Assembly (NCBI RefSeq): GCF_010906925.1
Contig: NZ_VTVE01000001.1
Span: forward strand, 434,001-498,000
DNA length: 64,000 nucleotides
Origin: Pseudobutyrivibrio xylanivorans
Lineage (GTDB): Bacteria; Bacillota; Clostridia; Lachnospirales; Lachnospiraceae
Reading direction: 5' to 3'
Shown here: in pieces, positions 18,101-26,823 of the stretch
Layout: each line of letters starts with the position of its first letter
Numbering within the stretch: the stretch's first letter is position 1
Made by a program: the position numbers and the translations under genes
The notes under the pieces: generated by a model
Told to the model about the DNA's origin: nothing
Databases searched by the model: none
The model's input: the letters and a program-made list of their open reading frames with translations, nothing else

Positions 18101-20734
18101 GCCGCTACAGAGTACAAAGTAGATGAGACAGAGCAGAACTGGTCAAATGAATGCGCTAAAAAGTGTGAGGAGTTTATCGATGGCGACTTGCTTGAGGCTT
18201 GGACAAAGAAGTCTGAGGAAGTGGTTGTAGGTGATATCTATAACACATTTGTATATTACAAGCTTTTTGATGAGCTGGGAAAGAAGGCATCTTTTGATGA
18301 TGTAGTAAATACAATCGGAGTACCAGAAAAGCTTTATAAGCTTACAAAGCGTTGGTTAAACGTACTTGTAGAAAAGGGCGTTTTAGCTGAGGAGGACGGT
18401 CAGTACTATCTCATTGAAAACAATGTGGAGCTTGACAGCAAAAAGCTTTGGGAAGAATTTGCTCAGGCAGAGGCAGACTTTGAATACAGCAAGGAGTTCT
18501 TCAAGTACTTAAAGATGTCTAGTGATGTGCTCCCAGAGATGATTAGAGGAGATGAGAATCCTCTTAACATTCTCTTCCCTAAGGGAGATGTGGGACCTGC
18601 AATGGCATCTTACCATGACAACAAAATTAATAGAGTTCAAAACGGTATTGCAAAGACTGAGATTATTAATCTGGCAAAGCGTTCATATGCTGAGAATCCA
18701 GAAAAGACATTTAGAATTTTAGAGGTTGGAGCAGGTGTAGGTGGAACAACACTTGATTTGATTCCGGAGTTAGACGGTCTCAATGTAGAGTACCACTTTA
18801 CTGATTTGTCTACATTCTTCTTAAACAACGCCAAGATCAACTTTAAGGATTATGACTTCCTTAAGTATGGCATTTTTGATATTAATCAGGATTTCTCAGA
18901 GCAGGGATACGATGCATTTTCATTTGACGTAATACTTTGTGCAAATGTGCTTCACAATGCAAAAAATATTCACTGGGTACTTGATAACCTTAAAAATATG
19001 CTTGTTGATGGCGGTATCATGACAGTCCTTGAGGAGACTAGAGTAAGCTACATTCTTCTTACTTCTATGGAGTTCAAGGATGGTCTTACTGGATTTGAGG
19101 ATGAGCGTGCGATTGAAGACCAGACATTCTTTACAAGAACACAGTGGGAGAACAATTTCGCTGGTGCTGGTGGAAATATTGTATTTGAATTCCCAAGCAA
19201 ACAGTCAAAGCTTGATATCACAGGACAGACAGTATATGTAGTCAGATATCAAAGTGAGTATGAGCAGCTTGATAAGAAAAAGGTCCTTAAGGAACTTTCT
19301 GAGAAGGTGTCTCCTTATATGATGCCAAGCAACTTGTTGGTACTTTCTGAGCTTCCACTTACTGCAAACAAAAAGGTGGATACAAAGAAGATTAAGAGTC
19401 TTCTTGAAGTGGTAGATGCCACAGGAGATGATGCATTTGCTACAAAGGAAATGCCAGAGACAGACCTTGAGAAAAAGGTAGCTGCAGTTTGGGCAAGAGA
19501 ATTAAAAATATCTGATGTGGGAAGAAATGATAATTTCTATGACATTGGTGGTGACTCACTTTTAATTGCTCAGGTTGTAGGAAAGATGGTAGAGGAAATC
19601 GAAGAGGCAAAGGACTGGGAGTGGAGTTCACTTCTTACTGAGATGATGCAGCATCCAACAGTAAAAGAAATCTCTATTCAGATTGAGAAGTTCTTAAGCT
19701 CAAGAGATGAATTCGTAGATCCATCCCTTATCAAGATCAAGGAAAGCAAGAAGGAAAATGCCCAGTCTGTTGCAAAGGTACTTTTCCATGCTGGTACTGG
19801 TACATTATCCGCATATACGGAATTCATGACTTTACTTGAGCAGGATAGCAAGGATGATGAAGCTGTACTTGGTTTCTCATTTGGTAATGAGGCAGAGTAC
19901 GTTTCAATCAACACTCCAGATACATTTAAGGTACTTGGAAAGAAGTATGGCGAGATTCTTAGAAAGCTAGGATATAAAAATTACGTGCTTATTGGCCACT
20001 GTGTAGGTGGACTTATCGCACTTGAGTCAGCTCAGTATCTTAAGGATAACGGACTTAGCGTTTCTGATGTAACACTTATCAGTGCAACAATTCAGAAGAA
20101 CAAGGCACAGACAGCCTTTGGTGGACTTAACGATGAAATCTACTACAAGGCTCTTCGCACAAGTCTTGATAATGAGCTTCTTTTAGAGAGAACATTTGCA
20201 AAGCTTATCAATGCAAATGAACTAAAGGCTGGATATACAATTTCTGAGGAAAAGATGCAGGAAGTTATTCAGTACATCGTTAAGGAATTAGATGCCAATG
20301 TTTCTGCTGATACACTTTGTGCATTAGATGGAGAATACAAGGAAGTTGGAGATGAGTTTAGACGACTTGCAAGTAAGCCTCTTTCTGAGAGATTAAATAA
20401 TTTGTACTCTGCTATTGAACGCTCTGACTCTGAGCTTATGGAACATGAGAGAAAGTTACTGAATACCCTCTTTAACATTTTCTCGCAAAACTTTGGCTGT
20501 GTAGCTTTCCATGTTCCAAGAGAGTACACAGGATTCGTTAGAATTTTCTCCTGCGAGATACAAGGGGCAAGCTTCTACCAGGAATTCTTCGGAGAAGACT
20601 ATGAGACCTGGAAGCAGTACATCAAGGGCGAGCATACATTTGAGCTTATCAAGGGTCAGCACTTTGATTGTATCGTAGGAGAAAATCTAAATAAAAACAT
20701 TGATAGAATTTTAGATTTTAAATTAGAGGACTAA
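15176..20734 (+). CDS. NRPS2: docking-Cy-A(Cys-like)[MT]-PCP-TE
   Basis: 1852 residues. Order: TubC-type N-terminal docking helices (~5-55); Cy domain (~70-500) with Asp203/Asp208/Ser211; A domain (A3 at ~670, A8 at ~927) split by a SAM methyltransferase (~980-1340, motif EVGAGVGGTT at 1183); A10 near Lys1399; PCP Ser1461 (GGDSLLIA); thioesterase (~1530-1850). This is the plan of PchF of pyochelin. The A pocket reads D-L-F-N-I-S-K-I-W: cysteine-like, with an unusual Lys. The methyltransferase motif is intact, so N-methylation of the second ring is likely. The thioesterase has GHCVGG, a Cys (1609) instead of the usual Ser. Predicted to add and cyclise a second cysteine and release the product. 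Confidence 0.92.
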   Translation: MEKLDLTKEIKELELKNIHIWCEDNQLKFKAPKGAVTPEIKEFLINRKEDFIVFLNNNNKLLTFSEDEGARYEKFPLNDIQNSYVMGRSNTYELGGVACHGYLEVEFDEEIDPKLLERAWNKVIAKHDMLRAIVFDVGYQIIQESVPYVDVKCIDLNNGADKSEVEDLRAELCDKQYELGKWPMCDLAVSLEGKKSIVYFSLDMLIADFLSMNLILNDLEKYYRDIDAPMDKTIRYRDVILYQDRLKKITSPAKREAENYWEAKLPTMGEAADIPVIKKIGIETSSFTQKKVFFEKEKWEKLCKVAKDNQVTASVLVLSALSEVVARWSGNDKFCINSTMFTRPLEVEGVNDVVGDFTDVNITSIDIDHSKTFLERVQKIQNDLWDDLEHNQISGVEVLRRLTKYKKKNVIIPVVFTSTLGLASSDDATVKRNVIYKISQTPQVYIDCQACDENGGAKVNWDVRDGVFDEALIDQMFESFKQILIDFVDNTDALLEKKEPIELSAESLKARNEANSFVKEYAPEMMQDGFLNSLKNHPDKIALSTDETHLSYKELSRYVQTVAEVLKENGIQPGDKIGIDIDKSHYQVAAVLATLICNGTYVPIDVRQPKARKNKITNSANIKVVLTDSDSDTYENCKSVNVKNLTLSMNDLDVSGQVTDYDRLAYIIFTSGTTGEPKGVCITHRAAMNTICDVNDRYELGEEDVYLGLANLSFDLSVFDIFSSFKVGGMLVLPTSSKIADPGYLYDLMLLRRVSFINAVPAQIQMIVNYVESAKSIKKSSWLRTVIMSGDWIPVNLPKRIYEFFENVRVVSKGGATEASIWSIYYDIKPGETFEKSVPYGKPMANQKFFVLNESLVPCPDYVTGNLYIGGIGLSAGYLNDKEMNDAKFVSLPETGERIYRTGDRGYYRPDGNIIFMGREVGDEQVKIHGHRIELAEIRSALTECTGVDSAVTFTTGEKAEELKIAAAVTPRRKAAATEYKVDETEQNWSNECAKKCEEFIDGDLLEAWTKKSEEVVVGDIYNTFVYYKLFDELGKKASFDDVVNTIGVPEKLYKLTKRWLNVLVEKGVLAEEDGQYYLIENNVELDSKKLWEEFAQAEADFEYSKEFFKYLKMSSDVLPEMIRGDENPLNILFPKGDVGPAMASYHDNKINRVQNGIAKTEIINLAKRSYAENPEKTFRILEVGAGVGGTTLDLIPELDGLNVEYHFTDLSTFFLNNAKINFKDYDFLKYGIFDINQDFSEQGYDAFSFDVILCANVLHNAKNIHWVLDNLKNMLVDGGIMTVLEETRVSYILLTSMEFKDGLTGFEDERAIEDQTFFTRTQWENNFAGAGGNIVFEFPSKQSKLDITGQTVYVVRYQSEYEQLDKKKVLKELSEKVSPYMMPSNLLVLSELPLTANKKVDTKKIKSLLEVVDATGDDAFATKEMPETDLEKKVAAVWARELKISDVGRNDNFYDIGGDSLLIAQVVGKMVEEIEEAKDWEWSSLLTEMMQHPTVKEISIQIEKFLSSRDEFVDPSLIKIKESKKENAQSVAKVLFHAGTGTLSAYTEFMTLLEQDSKDDEAVLGFSFGNEAEYVSINTPDTFKVLGKKYGEILRKLGYKNYVLIGHCVGGLIALESAQYLKDNGLSVSDVTLISATIQKNKAQTAFGGLNDEIYYKALRTSLDNELLLERTFAKLINANELKAGYTISEEKMQEVIQYIVKELDANVSADTLCALDGEYKEVGDEFRRLASKPLSERLNNLYSAIERSDSELMEHERKLLNTLFNIFSQNFGCVAFHVPREYTGFVRIFSCEIQGASFYQEFFGEDYETWKQYIKGEHTFELIKGQHFDCIVGENLNKNIDRILDFKLED

Positions 20735-20747
20735 ATGGAGGTGCACT

Positions 20748-21848
20748 TTGAATACTATAGGAATTCTTGGTGCCACTGGAGCTATTGGAAGTAGAACTCT
20801 TAAACTTTTGCAGGGAAAATACAAACTTAGAACTTCGTATTTACGTAATGAAAGACAGTCCACAGAGGATTGTGAATACATGCGAGTAGATGTCTCTAAG
20901 GAAGAGGACCTAAGAAAGTTTATGGATGGTCTTAGCGCAGTTATTAACTGCGCTGGGGCGTCCTACTTAAATGGCGAAAGGGTATCAAAAATAGCTGGAG
21001 AACTTAAGATTCCATATATAGATCCATCTGGGGAAACCTTTTTGGAGGACAAGCTGGAGGAACTTAAGAAAGACAATATTTTTGTTTTATCTAGTGGATA
21101 TTTTCCAGGCCTTACAGGAGTGCTTATGCGAAATACTTGTGAGGGCTTTGATGAACCATTATCAATCAGTGGCTATAGCGTAAGTGAGGAGATTCCATCT
21201 CAATCAGCGATAGAGGATTTCATTCTCACAAACCTTTCTGGATTTGGTGTTACAGGAAGCTACTACGAGGATGGCCAGATTAAAAGAGATGACACTCCAG
21301 TTGTGGAGATAATTCAAAATATGCCATATCAGCTTACAAATTATCTATCTGTGGAGGCTGAGCATATTGCAAGAGAATTTAACCTTAAAAAGGCTAATTG
21401 GTATAACGCATCCTTTGGGGAGGAGATAATAGGTAAATTGCAGCAGGCAATTATTGAATTCCGCCAGGGAAGTGATAGATACAAGGAAACTATAAAAGAG
21501 GTTCCAAAGCTTTTTGAAGAAAAGCTTAAAGATATAGAGGGCTATACATACATCTATGTAGAAGGCCAGGGAACAAAAAACGGTATGTTATATTCAAGCA
21601 AGTCTAGTGTGAAATGTAGCTGCAGCAGTGAGCTTAGCGCTCTTATTGCAGCAAGCACTGCCGAGTTTGTTTTAAAGAATAAAGTCGACCCGGGAATTCA
21701 TTATGCAATGGATTTACTTAAGCCAGAAGATGTTATCGCAAGGCTTGAAGACTTAAATGTTGAATATAAACATAGAGAATCTTTAGAGCAGATTTTTGAA
21801 GTAGGGAAGGAGGATAGCTTTGAAGAATACGAAGAGGGCGTTATATAA
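20748..21848 (+). CDS. Saccharopine-dehydrogenase-like NAD(P) oxidoreductase, probable thiazoline reductase
   Basis: 366 residues from a TTG with GGAGGT 5 bases upstream. The Rossmann motif GATGAIGSRTL is at residue 7, followed by an INCAGASY segment, as in saccharopine dehydrogenase-like proteins. It starts 13 bases after NRPS2 and overlaps the next gene. By position it fills the slot of the thiazolinyl reductase (PchG/YbtU) that turns one thiazoline into thiazolidine, needed before N-methylation. It is not visibly PchG/YbtU-like (GFO/IDH family). From memory, enantio-pyochelin producers use an unrelated reductase, PchK; comparison with PchK is the decisive test. Role is inference from context. 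Confidence 0.7.
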   Translation: MNTIGILGATGAIGSRTLKLLQGKYKLRTSYLRNERQSTEDCEYMRVDVSKEEDLRKFMDGLSAVINCAGASYLNGERVSKIAGELKIPYIDPSGETFLEDKLEELKKDNIFVLSSGYFPGLTGVLMRNTCEGFDEPLSISGYSVSEEIPSQSAIEDFILTNLSGFGVTGSYYEDGQIKRDDTPVVEIIQNMPYQLTNYLSVEAEHIAREFNLKKANWYNASFGEEIIGKLQQAIIEFRQGSDRYKETIKEVPKLFEEKLKDIEGYTYIYVEGQGTKNGMLYSSKSSVKCSCSSELSALIAASTAEFVLKNKVDPGIHYAMDLLKPEDVIARLEDLNVEYKHRESLEQIFEVGKEDSFEEYEEGVI

Positions 21849-22596
21849 CGTCCATATTTTGGGAGACAAAAATGCTCCCAAAATCCTGCTTGTGCATGGG
21901 GCAGGATTTTACTGGGAAACATGTTTCAAACCATTTATCGATGAGTTCAAGGATAATTATTGTTTGATAATTCCTGAACTTGAGGGCCATAGCAAGGAGG
22001 ACCCATCCTACATGAAATCAATTTCTGGCACAGCTCAGTTGATTTCTAATGAACTATTAGAGGTGGGCATCAATCAGATTGATGTGGCTTATGGAATTTC
22101 CCTTGGAGCATCAATTGTATGCGAAATTGGGCTGCAGAAAAAGGTCAAGATTGACAAGATGATTCTGGACAGTGGCCAGTACATTTCCATGGGAGAAATG
22201 ACAGATCAGTATTCTAACTTTATGGCTGATGCGTTTATCGCTTTGGAGCAGGGAGTACATTTTAACTCTCCTGTAAAAGAAAGTATGGGATACGAGAACA
22301 ATGAGGATGTAAAGGCGCTTCAGCCACTTTTAGGTGAAGGAATTTCAAGAGAGACACTTTACAACACATTTAAGGCTGTATATGAGTACGATGTGAGAAA
22401 TGCTACTGAAAAGTTAGATAGTTCAGTCGTAATTATGTACGGCACTAATGAAATTTACGCACCTCAATCTACACCAGTTGTTTCATCGATTTGTATTAAC
22501 GCACCACTTGAAGTAACTATTGAAGATTGTGGACACGCCCAGGCTTTATCAGAAAAACCTGAGGAGATTATGGGTGTAATTAAAAACTGCCTATAA
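21820..22596 (+). CDS. Alpha/beta hydrolase, last gene of the NRPS operon
   Basis: 258 residues from a TTG preceded by AAGGAGG at 7 bases; overlaps the reductase gene by 29 bases. The fold is plain: LLVHGAGFYWET (oxyanion region), nucleophile elbow GISLGAS (~Ser95), acid loop near MYGTNEIY, and catalytic His in DCGHAQALSEKPEEI. It differs from the type II thioesterase at 26824. Possible roles: editing, product hydrolysis or release, or splitting of a product ester/amide. Nothing in the sequence fixes the substrate. Terminal position and coupling show that it belongs to the pathway. Confidence 0.75.
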   Translation: MKNTKRALYNVHILGDKNAPKILLVHGAGFYWETCFKPFIDEFKDNYCLIIPELEGHSKEDPSYMKSISGTAQLISNELLEVGINQIDVAYGISLGASIVCEIGLQKKVKIDKMILDSGQYISMGEMTDQYSNFMADAFIALEQGVHFNSPVKESMGYENNEDVKALQPLLGEGISRETLYNTFKAVYEYDVRNATEKLDSSVVIMYGTNEIYAPQSTPVVSSICINAPLEVTIEDCGHAQALSEKPEEIMGVIKNCL

Positions 22597-22609
22597 AAAG
22601 TAAGGCCCC

Positions 22610-22664
22610 TTGAAAAAGCAAGTGGAACAACGATATACTATGTCGTGAATAAAACGCTGTTTTA
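22610..22664 (+). promoter_or_regulatory. Promoter and operator of the tetR-exporter-thioesterase-MATE operon
   Basis: TTGAAA (22610-22615) and TATACT (22634-22639) with an 18-bp spacer form a good promoter. The palindrome TAAAAC-GCT-GTTTTA (22650-22664) begins 11 bases after the -10, over the transcription start. It shares size and AAAC-nnT-GTTT core with 10145-10159. Confidence 0.65.
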
Positions 22665-22677
22665 ATGGAGGGACATT

Positions 22678-23280
22678 ATGGCACTTTGGGTAGAAGAGGC
22701 AACTGAAAATATTTTAAAAGCTGCAAAAGCTGAGTTTATGGAATGTGGTTTTTTAAACGCATCTCTTAGAACAATTGCAGCAAATGCAAAGACTAGCCCT
22801 AGATCTATATATACAAGATTTTCTAACAAGGAAGAGCTTTTTGCCTTCTTTGTCAGTAAGCATATGGACTATTTTTATATGACATTTAAGGAATATTTAA
22901 ATGGCATGTCGGGAAGGCCTGTTGCTGTGCAGATAGCTAATAGACAGGGCGAGTCGAGACACTGTTTATACCAGCTGACAGATTATTTATATGCAAACTT
23001 TGATGAGTTTTACCTTTTAATCTGTTGCTCAGAAGGAACAGAATTTGAAAATTTTATAGAAGAATTGGCTTCTATTGAAGCAAAACATACCATCAAGTTT
23101 ATTAATACTATTTCCCCTAAATCAAAGGAAATTGATTATGATTTTATTCATTTTATGAGTAGGGCATTTTTCGATGGATACTTTGAGATAGTAAGGCATA
23201 GATATGACAAGAATAAGGCCATGGAATATATTGATAAGTTGATTAAATTTAATGAAGCAGGTTGGAGCCAATTCCTCTAA
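22678..23280 (+). CDS. TetR/AcrR-family regulator (second copy)
   Basis: 200 residues, GGAGGG before the ATG. Helix-turn-helix: ILKAAKAEFMECGFLNASLRTIAANAKTSPRSIYTRFSNKEELFAFFV (split here only by description: residues ~10-55). It is paralogous in its first 60 residues to the TetR at 3043. First gene of an operon running through 29022. The 15-bp palindrome in its own promoter and the near-identical one before the AMP ligase make it a candidate regulator of both biosynthesis and export. The effector is unknown; product or pathway intermediate is likely. Confidence 0.85.
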   Translation: MALWVEEATENILKAAKAEFMECGFLNASLRTIAANAKTSPRSIYTRFSNKEELFAFFVSKHMDYFYMTFKEYLNGMSGRPVAVQIANRQGESRHCLYQLTDYLYANFDEFYLLICCSEGTEFENFIEELASIEAKHTIKFINTISPKSKEIDYDFIHFMSRAFFDGYFEIVRHRYDKNKAMEYIDKLIKFNEAGWSQFL

Positions 23281-23296
23281 TAATTAGGAGGATAAT

Positions 23297-25108
23297 ATGA
23301 AAAAAGATAAGAATAATGGTTTAAAGCGTTTATTATCTTTTACTGGCAATAGCAGAGGTTTACTTACTGTAGCGCAAGTTTTATCAGGAATCAGTGCAGT
23401 ATTTATTATGGCACCTTTCCTTTGCGTATTTTTTGCGGCAAAAGAGTTGGTTGTAGTTTTTGCAGGTGAGACACTTAACAGTGCAGCACTTGTAGGTTGG
23501 GGAATCAAAGCTGTAGTCGCTGAGTTTATTGGGTTATTACTTTATTTCATTGCTTTGCTTTGTTCACACGTAGTAGCCTTTAGAACAGAAAAAAATCTTA
23601 AGATGGCAACACTTCGTCATCTTTCAAAAATGCCACTTGGTTATTTCGAGGCAAATCCAAGTGGTATGCTCAGAAAAATCATTGACGATAACAGTTTCCA
23701 GACAGAGACATTTATCGCACATCAGTTGCCTGATTTAGTCGGAGCATACGTAACAATGATTGTAAGTTTAGTTGTTATGGTGGCTTTCGACTTTAGAATC
23801 GGTATTCCACTTTTCGTATTATTTGCAATTAGTTTTGTGCTTCAGGGAGCTCTTATGGGCAAGGAGAGCATGGAATTCATGAAGACATATCAGGATGCCA
23901 TGGAGACTATGAACCATGAGGCAGTTGAGTATGTCCGCGGTATTTCAGTAGTTAAGGTATTTGGCCAGACAGTTGAGTCATTTACTAAGTTTACAAAGGC
24001 AATTAATGACTACAAGGAAAATGCTCTTGCATATACACTTTCCTGCAGAAAGGGTATGGTAGCTTTTTCTTCACTTATTAATTCAAGCTTTTTGGTGTTA
24101 ATTCCAGCAGGTGTATTGGTAGCTCTTAATACAAATGATTTGCTTGGCTTTACTCAGAAGTTCTTATTCTACTTGATTTTCACACCAGCTTGTTCAGTAA
24201 TGCTTAACAAGATTATGTACATGACTAGCTACAAGATGCAGGCCGAGGAGGCAATGCGTCGTATCGATACAATCCTTACAGCTACACCTATGGAAGATAC
24301 TAGAGAAATTCAGAAATCAGAAGGATTTGATATTGAGTTTAAGAACGTTACATTTGCATACGATGGAGCAAATAAGAATGCAGTTGAGAATCTTAGCTTT
24401 AAGGTAAATGCAGGAGAGAGCACAGCTATTGTAGGACATTCTGGTTCTGGTAAGACTACAACAGCAAGCCTTATTCCTAGATTCTATGATGTTAATGATG
24501 GCGCCATCCTAATCGGTGGAGTGGACATCAGAAACATGAGCCAGAAGGATTTGATGGAGAAGGTTTCTTTCGTTTTCCAGAATCCAAAGCTTTTCAAGGA
24601 GTCATTGCTTGCTAATATCTGCGCAGGTCGTCCTGGTGCCACAAGAGAAGAGGCGCTTGAGGCAGCACATCTTGCACAGTGCGATGACATTTTAGCAAAA
24701 TTCCCACAGGGAATTGACACTGTTGTGGGTACACAGGGCGTGTATCTCTCAGGTGGTGAGACTCAGCGAATTGCTATTGCAAGAGCTATCCTTAAGAATG
24801 CTCCAATTGTAATTTTAGATGAGGCTACCGCATATGCGGATCCAGAAAATGAAAGCCAGATTCAGGCTGCATTTAAGGAACTTGTAAAGAACAAGACAGT
24901 TATTATGATTGCTCACAGACTTTCTACTATTGTTGATGCTGACCAGATTTTAGTTATGAATGAAGGTCATTTAGTAGAGCAGGGTACACACCAGAATCTG
25001 GTGGCAGCAGATGGTGAATATGCAAAGATGTGGTCTAACTATCAGAAGACTACAAATTGGCATATTAAGAATACATCAGATGCAGAAAGTGAGGGTCAGG
25101 CATGTTAA
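23297..25108 (+). CDS. Half-size ABC transporter, second pair, subunit A
   Basis: 603 residues. TAGGAGG lies upstream of the ATG, 16 bases after tetR. Membrane domain ~residues 15-325; ATPase with Walker A GHSGSGKTT, FQNPKLFKESLL, signature LSGGETQR, Walker B IVILDEATAYADPENE and MIAHRLSTI. The chain ends GQAC with the same GGCATGTTAA junction to its partner as the first pair (EKAC at 5476). Likely heterodimer with the 25102 product. One of the two pairs may export the product and the other import its metal complex; sequence alone does not say which. Confidence 0.85.
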   Translation: MKKDKNNGLKRLLSFTGNSRGLLTVAQVLSGISAVFIMAPFLCVFFAAKELVVVFAGETLNSAALVGWGIKAVVAEFIGLLLYFIALLCSHVVAFRTEKNLKMATLRHLSKMPLGYFEANPSGMLRKIIDDNSFQTETFIAHQLPDLVGAYVTMIVSLVVMVAFDFRIGIPLFVLFAISFVLQGALMGKESMEFMKTYQDAMETMNHEAVEYVRGISVVKVFGQTVESFTKFTKAINDYKENALAYTLSCRKGMVAFSSLINSSFLVLIPAGVLVALNTNDLLGFTQKFLFYLIFTPACSVMLNKIMYMTSYKMQAEEAMRRIDTILTATPMEDTREIQKSEGFDIEFKNVTFAYDGANKNAVENLSFKVNAGESTAIVGHSGSGKTTTASLIPRFYDVNDGAILIGGVDIRNMSQKDLMEKVSFVFQNPKLFKESLLANICAGRPGATREEALEAAHLAQCDDILAKFPQGIDTVVGTQGVYLSGGETQRIAIARAILKNAPIVILDEATAYADPENESQIQAAFKELVKNKTVIMIAHRLSTIVDADQILVMNEGHLVEQGTHQNLVAADGEYAKMWSNYQKTTNWHIKNTSDAESEGQAC

Positions 25109-26820
25109 AAAGAATATTTGCTCTTAGTGATGGTGGCGCAAAGGATTTAAAGAAGGGAATTGCAGCTACAGCTATATATAATATTTTATTGATGGTTCCA
25201 GTTGGAATTATGATGATGCTTGTACTTGAAATGCTTACAGGCATTGATACAGGAGTGTTTAAAACTGATTTTGGTGTAGGCGGATTTATTGCTCTTACAC
25301 TGATAATGTATGTGATTATTTTTATCTCTCAGTGGATTCAGTATGACAAGACATACACAGTTGCATACGAGGAGAGCGCAAATAGACGTCTCACTCTTGC
25401 TGAGAAAATTAGAAAGCTACCACTTTCATTTTTCGGTGAGAAGAATCTTGCTGATTTAACAACCACAATGATGGGAGATTGTACAGCTCTTGAGCGAACA
25501 TTTTCAAATGCTATTCCACTTATGCTTGGAACACTTACTATGTTTGCAATATCAGCTGTTTGCTTGATTGTGATTGATTGGAGAATGGGACTTTGTATTT
25601 TAGCACCTGTTCCTGTTGCAGCACTTATTGTTATTTACGCAAGAAAGGCTCAGCAGAAGGCAGAGGCTGCAAATATGGATGCAAAGAGAACAGCCTATGA
25701 TGGAGTTCAGGAATTCTTAGATACTATTCAGGAAATCAAGTCATCTTCTAGAGAAAATGAGTACTTAGGAAAGATTGATACAAAGCTTGAAAATGTAGTT
25801 AAGGCATCTTTCAAAAACGAATTAGCTCCTGGCGCTGCTACAACAACAGCTCAGTTTGTTCTTAGATTTGGTCTTGTACTTGTGCTTTTAGTAGGAGCAA
25901 AGCTTGTGTCAGACGGCACACTTAGCATTCCATATTTCATTATGTACTTGATTATGGCAGGCCGTATTTACGATCCATTTAACTCATGCTTCATGCTTAT
26001 GGCAGAGATTTTTTCTGCAATGGTTAGTATCAAGCGCACAAAAGAGATTGAAGCTATTCCAGAGCAGTCAGGAAGCCGTAATTGCCAGAACAATGGTTAT
26101 GACATCGAGTTTAAGGATGTTGAGTTTGCTTACAATGATGAGAAAGTTTTAAAGGGCGTTTCATTTGTTGCTAAACAGGGTCAGGTTACAGCACTTGTTG
26201 GACCATCTGGTTCAGGAAAATCTACTGTATCAAGACTTGCATCAAGATTCTGGGATGCCAACAAGGGAAAGATTACTCTTGGCGGCGTAGACGTTTCTAC
26301 TATCGACCAGGAAGTACTTCTTAAGAATTTCTCAGTTGTTTTCCAGGATGTACTTCTTTTCGACGACACTGTCATGGAAAACATCAGACTTGGTAGAAAA
26401 GATGCTACTGATGAAGAGGTTATTGCTGCTGCTAAGGCTGCATGCTGCGAGGAATTTATAGATAAGCTTCCAGAAGGTTACAACACAGTGATTGGTGAAA
26501 ACGGAAGCACACTTTCAGGTGGTGAGCGCCAGAGAATTTCTATTGCTAGAGCACTTCTTAAAAATGCTCCAATTATTCTCCTTGACGAGGCTACAGCATC
26601 AATGGATGCAGAGAGTGAGAACCTTGTTCAGGATGCGCTTTCAGTACTTCTTAAGAATAAGACTGTAATTGTAATTGCCCACAGAATGAGAACTATCGCA
26701 AATGCGGATCAGATTATAGTTCTTGATGATGGTAAGGTCGTAGAGTCAGGCAAGCCAGAGCAGCTTATCACAAGCGGTGGCTTATATTCACACATGGTAG
26801 CCCTTCAGAAAGAAGCGTAA
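25102..26820 (+). CDS. Half-size ABC transporter, second pair, subunit B
   Basis: 572 residues, start inside the end of the upstream gene (7-base overlap). Membrane helices ~residues 18-310; Walker A GPSGSGKST, FQDVLLFDDTV, signature LSGGERQR, Walker B IILLDEATASMDAESE, VIAHRMRTI. Both subunits of this pair keep intact catalytic motifs. The type II thioesterase gene follows after 3 bases. Together with MATE at 27589 this operon offers two transport routes for the same locus. Confidence 0.85.
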   Translation: MLKRIFALSDGGAKDLKKGIAATAIYNILLMVPVGIMMMLVLEMLTGIDTGVFKTDFGVGGFIALTLIMYVIIFISQWIQYDKTYTVAYEESANRRLTLAEKIRKLPLSFFGEKNLADLTTTMMGDCTALERTFSNAIPLMLGTLTMFAISAVCLIVIDWRMGLCILAPVPVAALIVIYARKAQQKAEAANMDAKRTAYDGVQEFLDTIQEIKSSSRENEYLGKIDTKLENVVKASFKNELAPGAATTTAQFVLRFGLVLVLLVGAKLVSDGTLSIPYFIMYLIMAGRIYDPFNSCFMLMAEIFSAMVSIKRTKEIEAIPEQSGSRNCQNNGYDIEFKDVEFAYNDEKVLKGVSFVAKQGQVTALVGPSGSGKSTVSRLASRFWDANKGKITLGGVDVSTIDQEVLLKNFSVVFQDVLLFDDTVMENIRLGRKDATDEEVIAAAKAACCEEFIDKLPEGYNTVIGENGSTLSGGERQRISIARALLKNAPIILLDEATASMDAESENLVQDALSVLLKNKTVIVIAHRMRTIANADQIIVLDDGKVVESGKPEQLITSGGLYSHMVALQKEA

Positions 26821-26823
26821 CTA

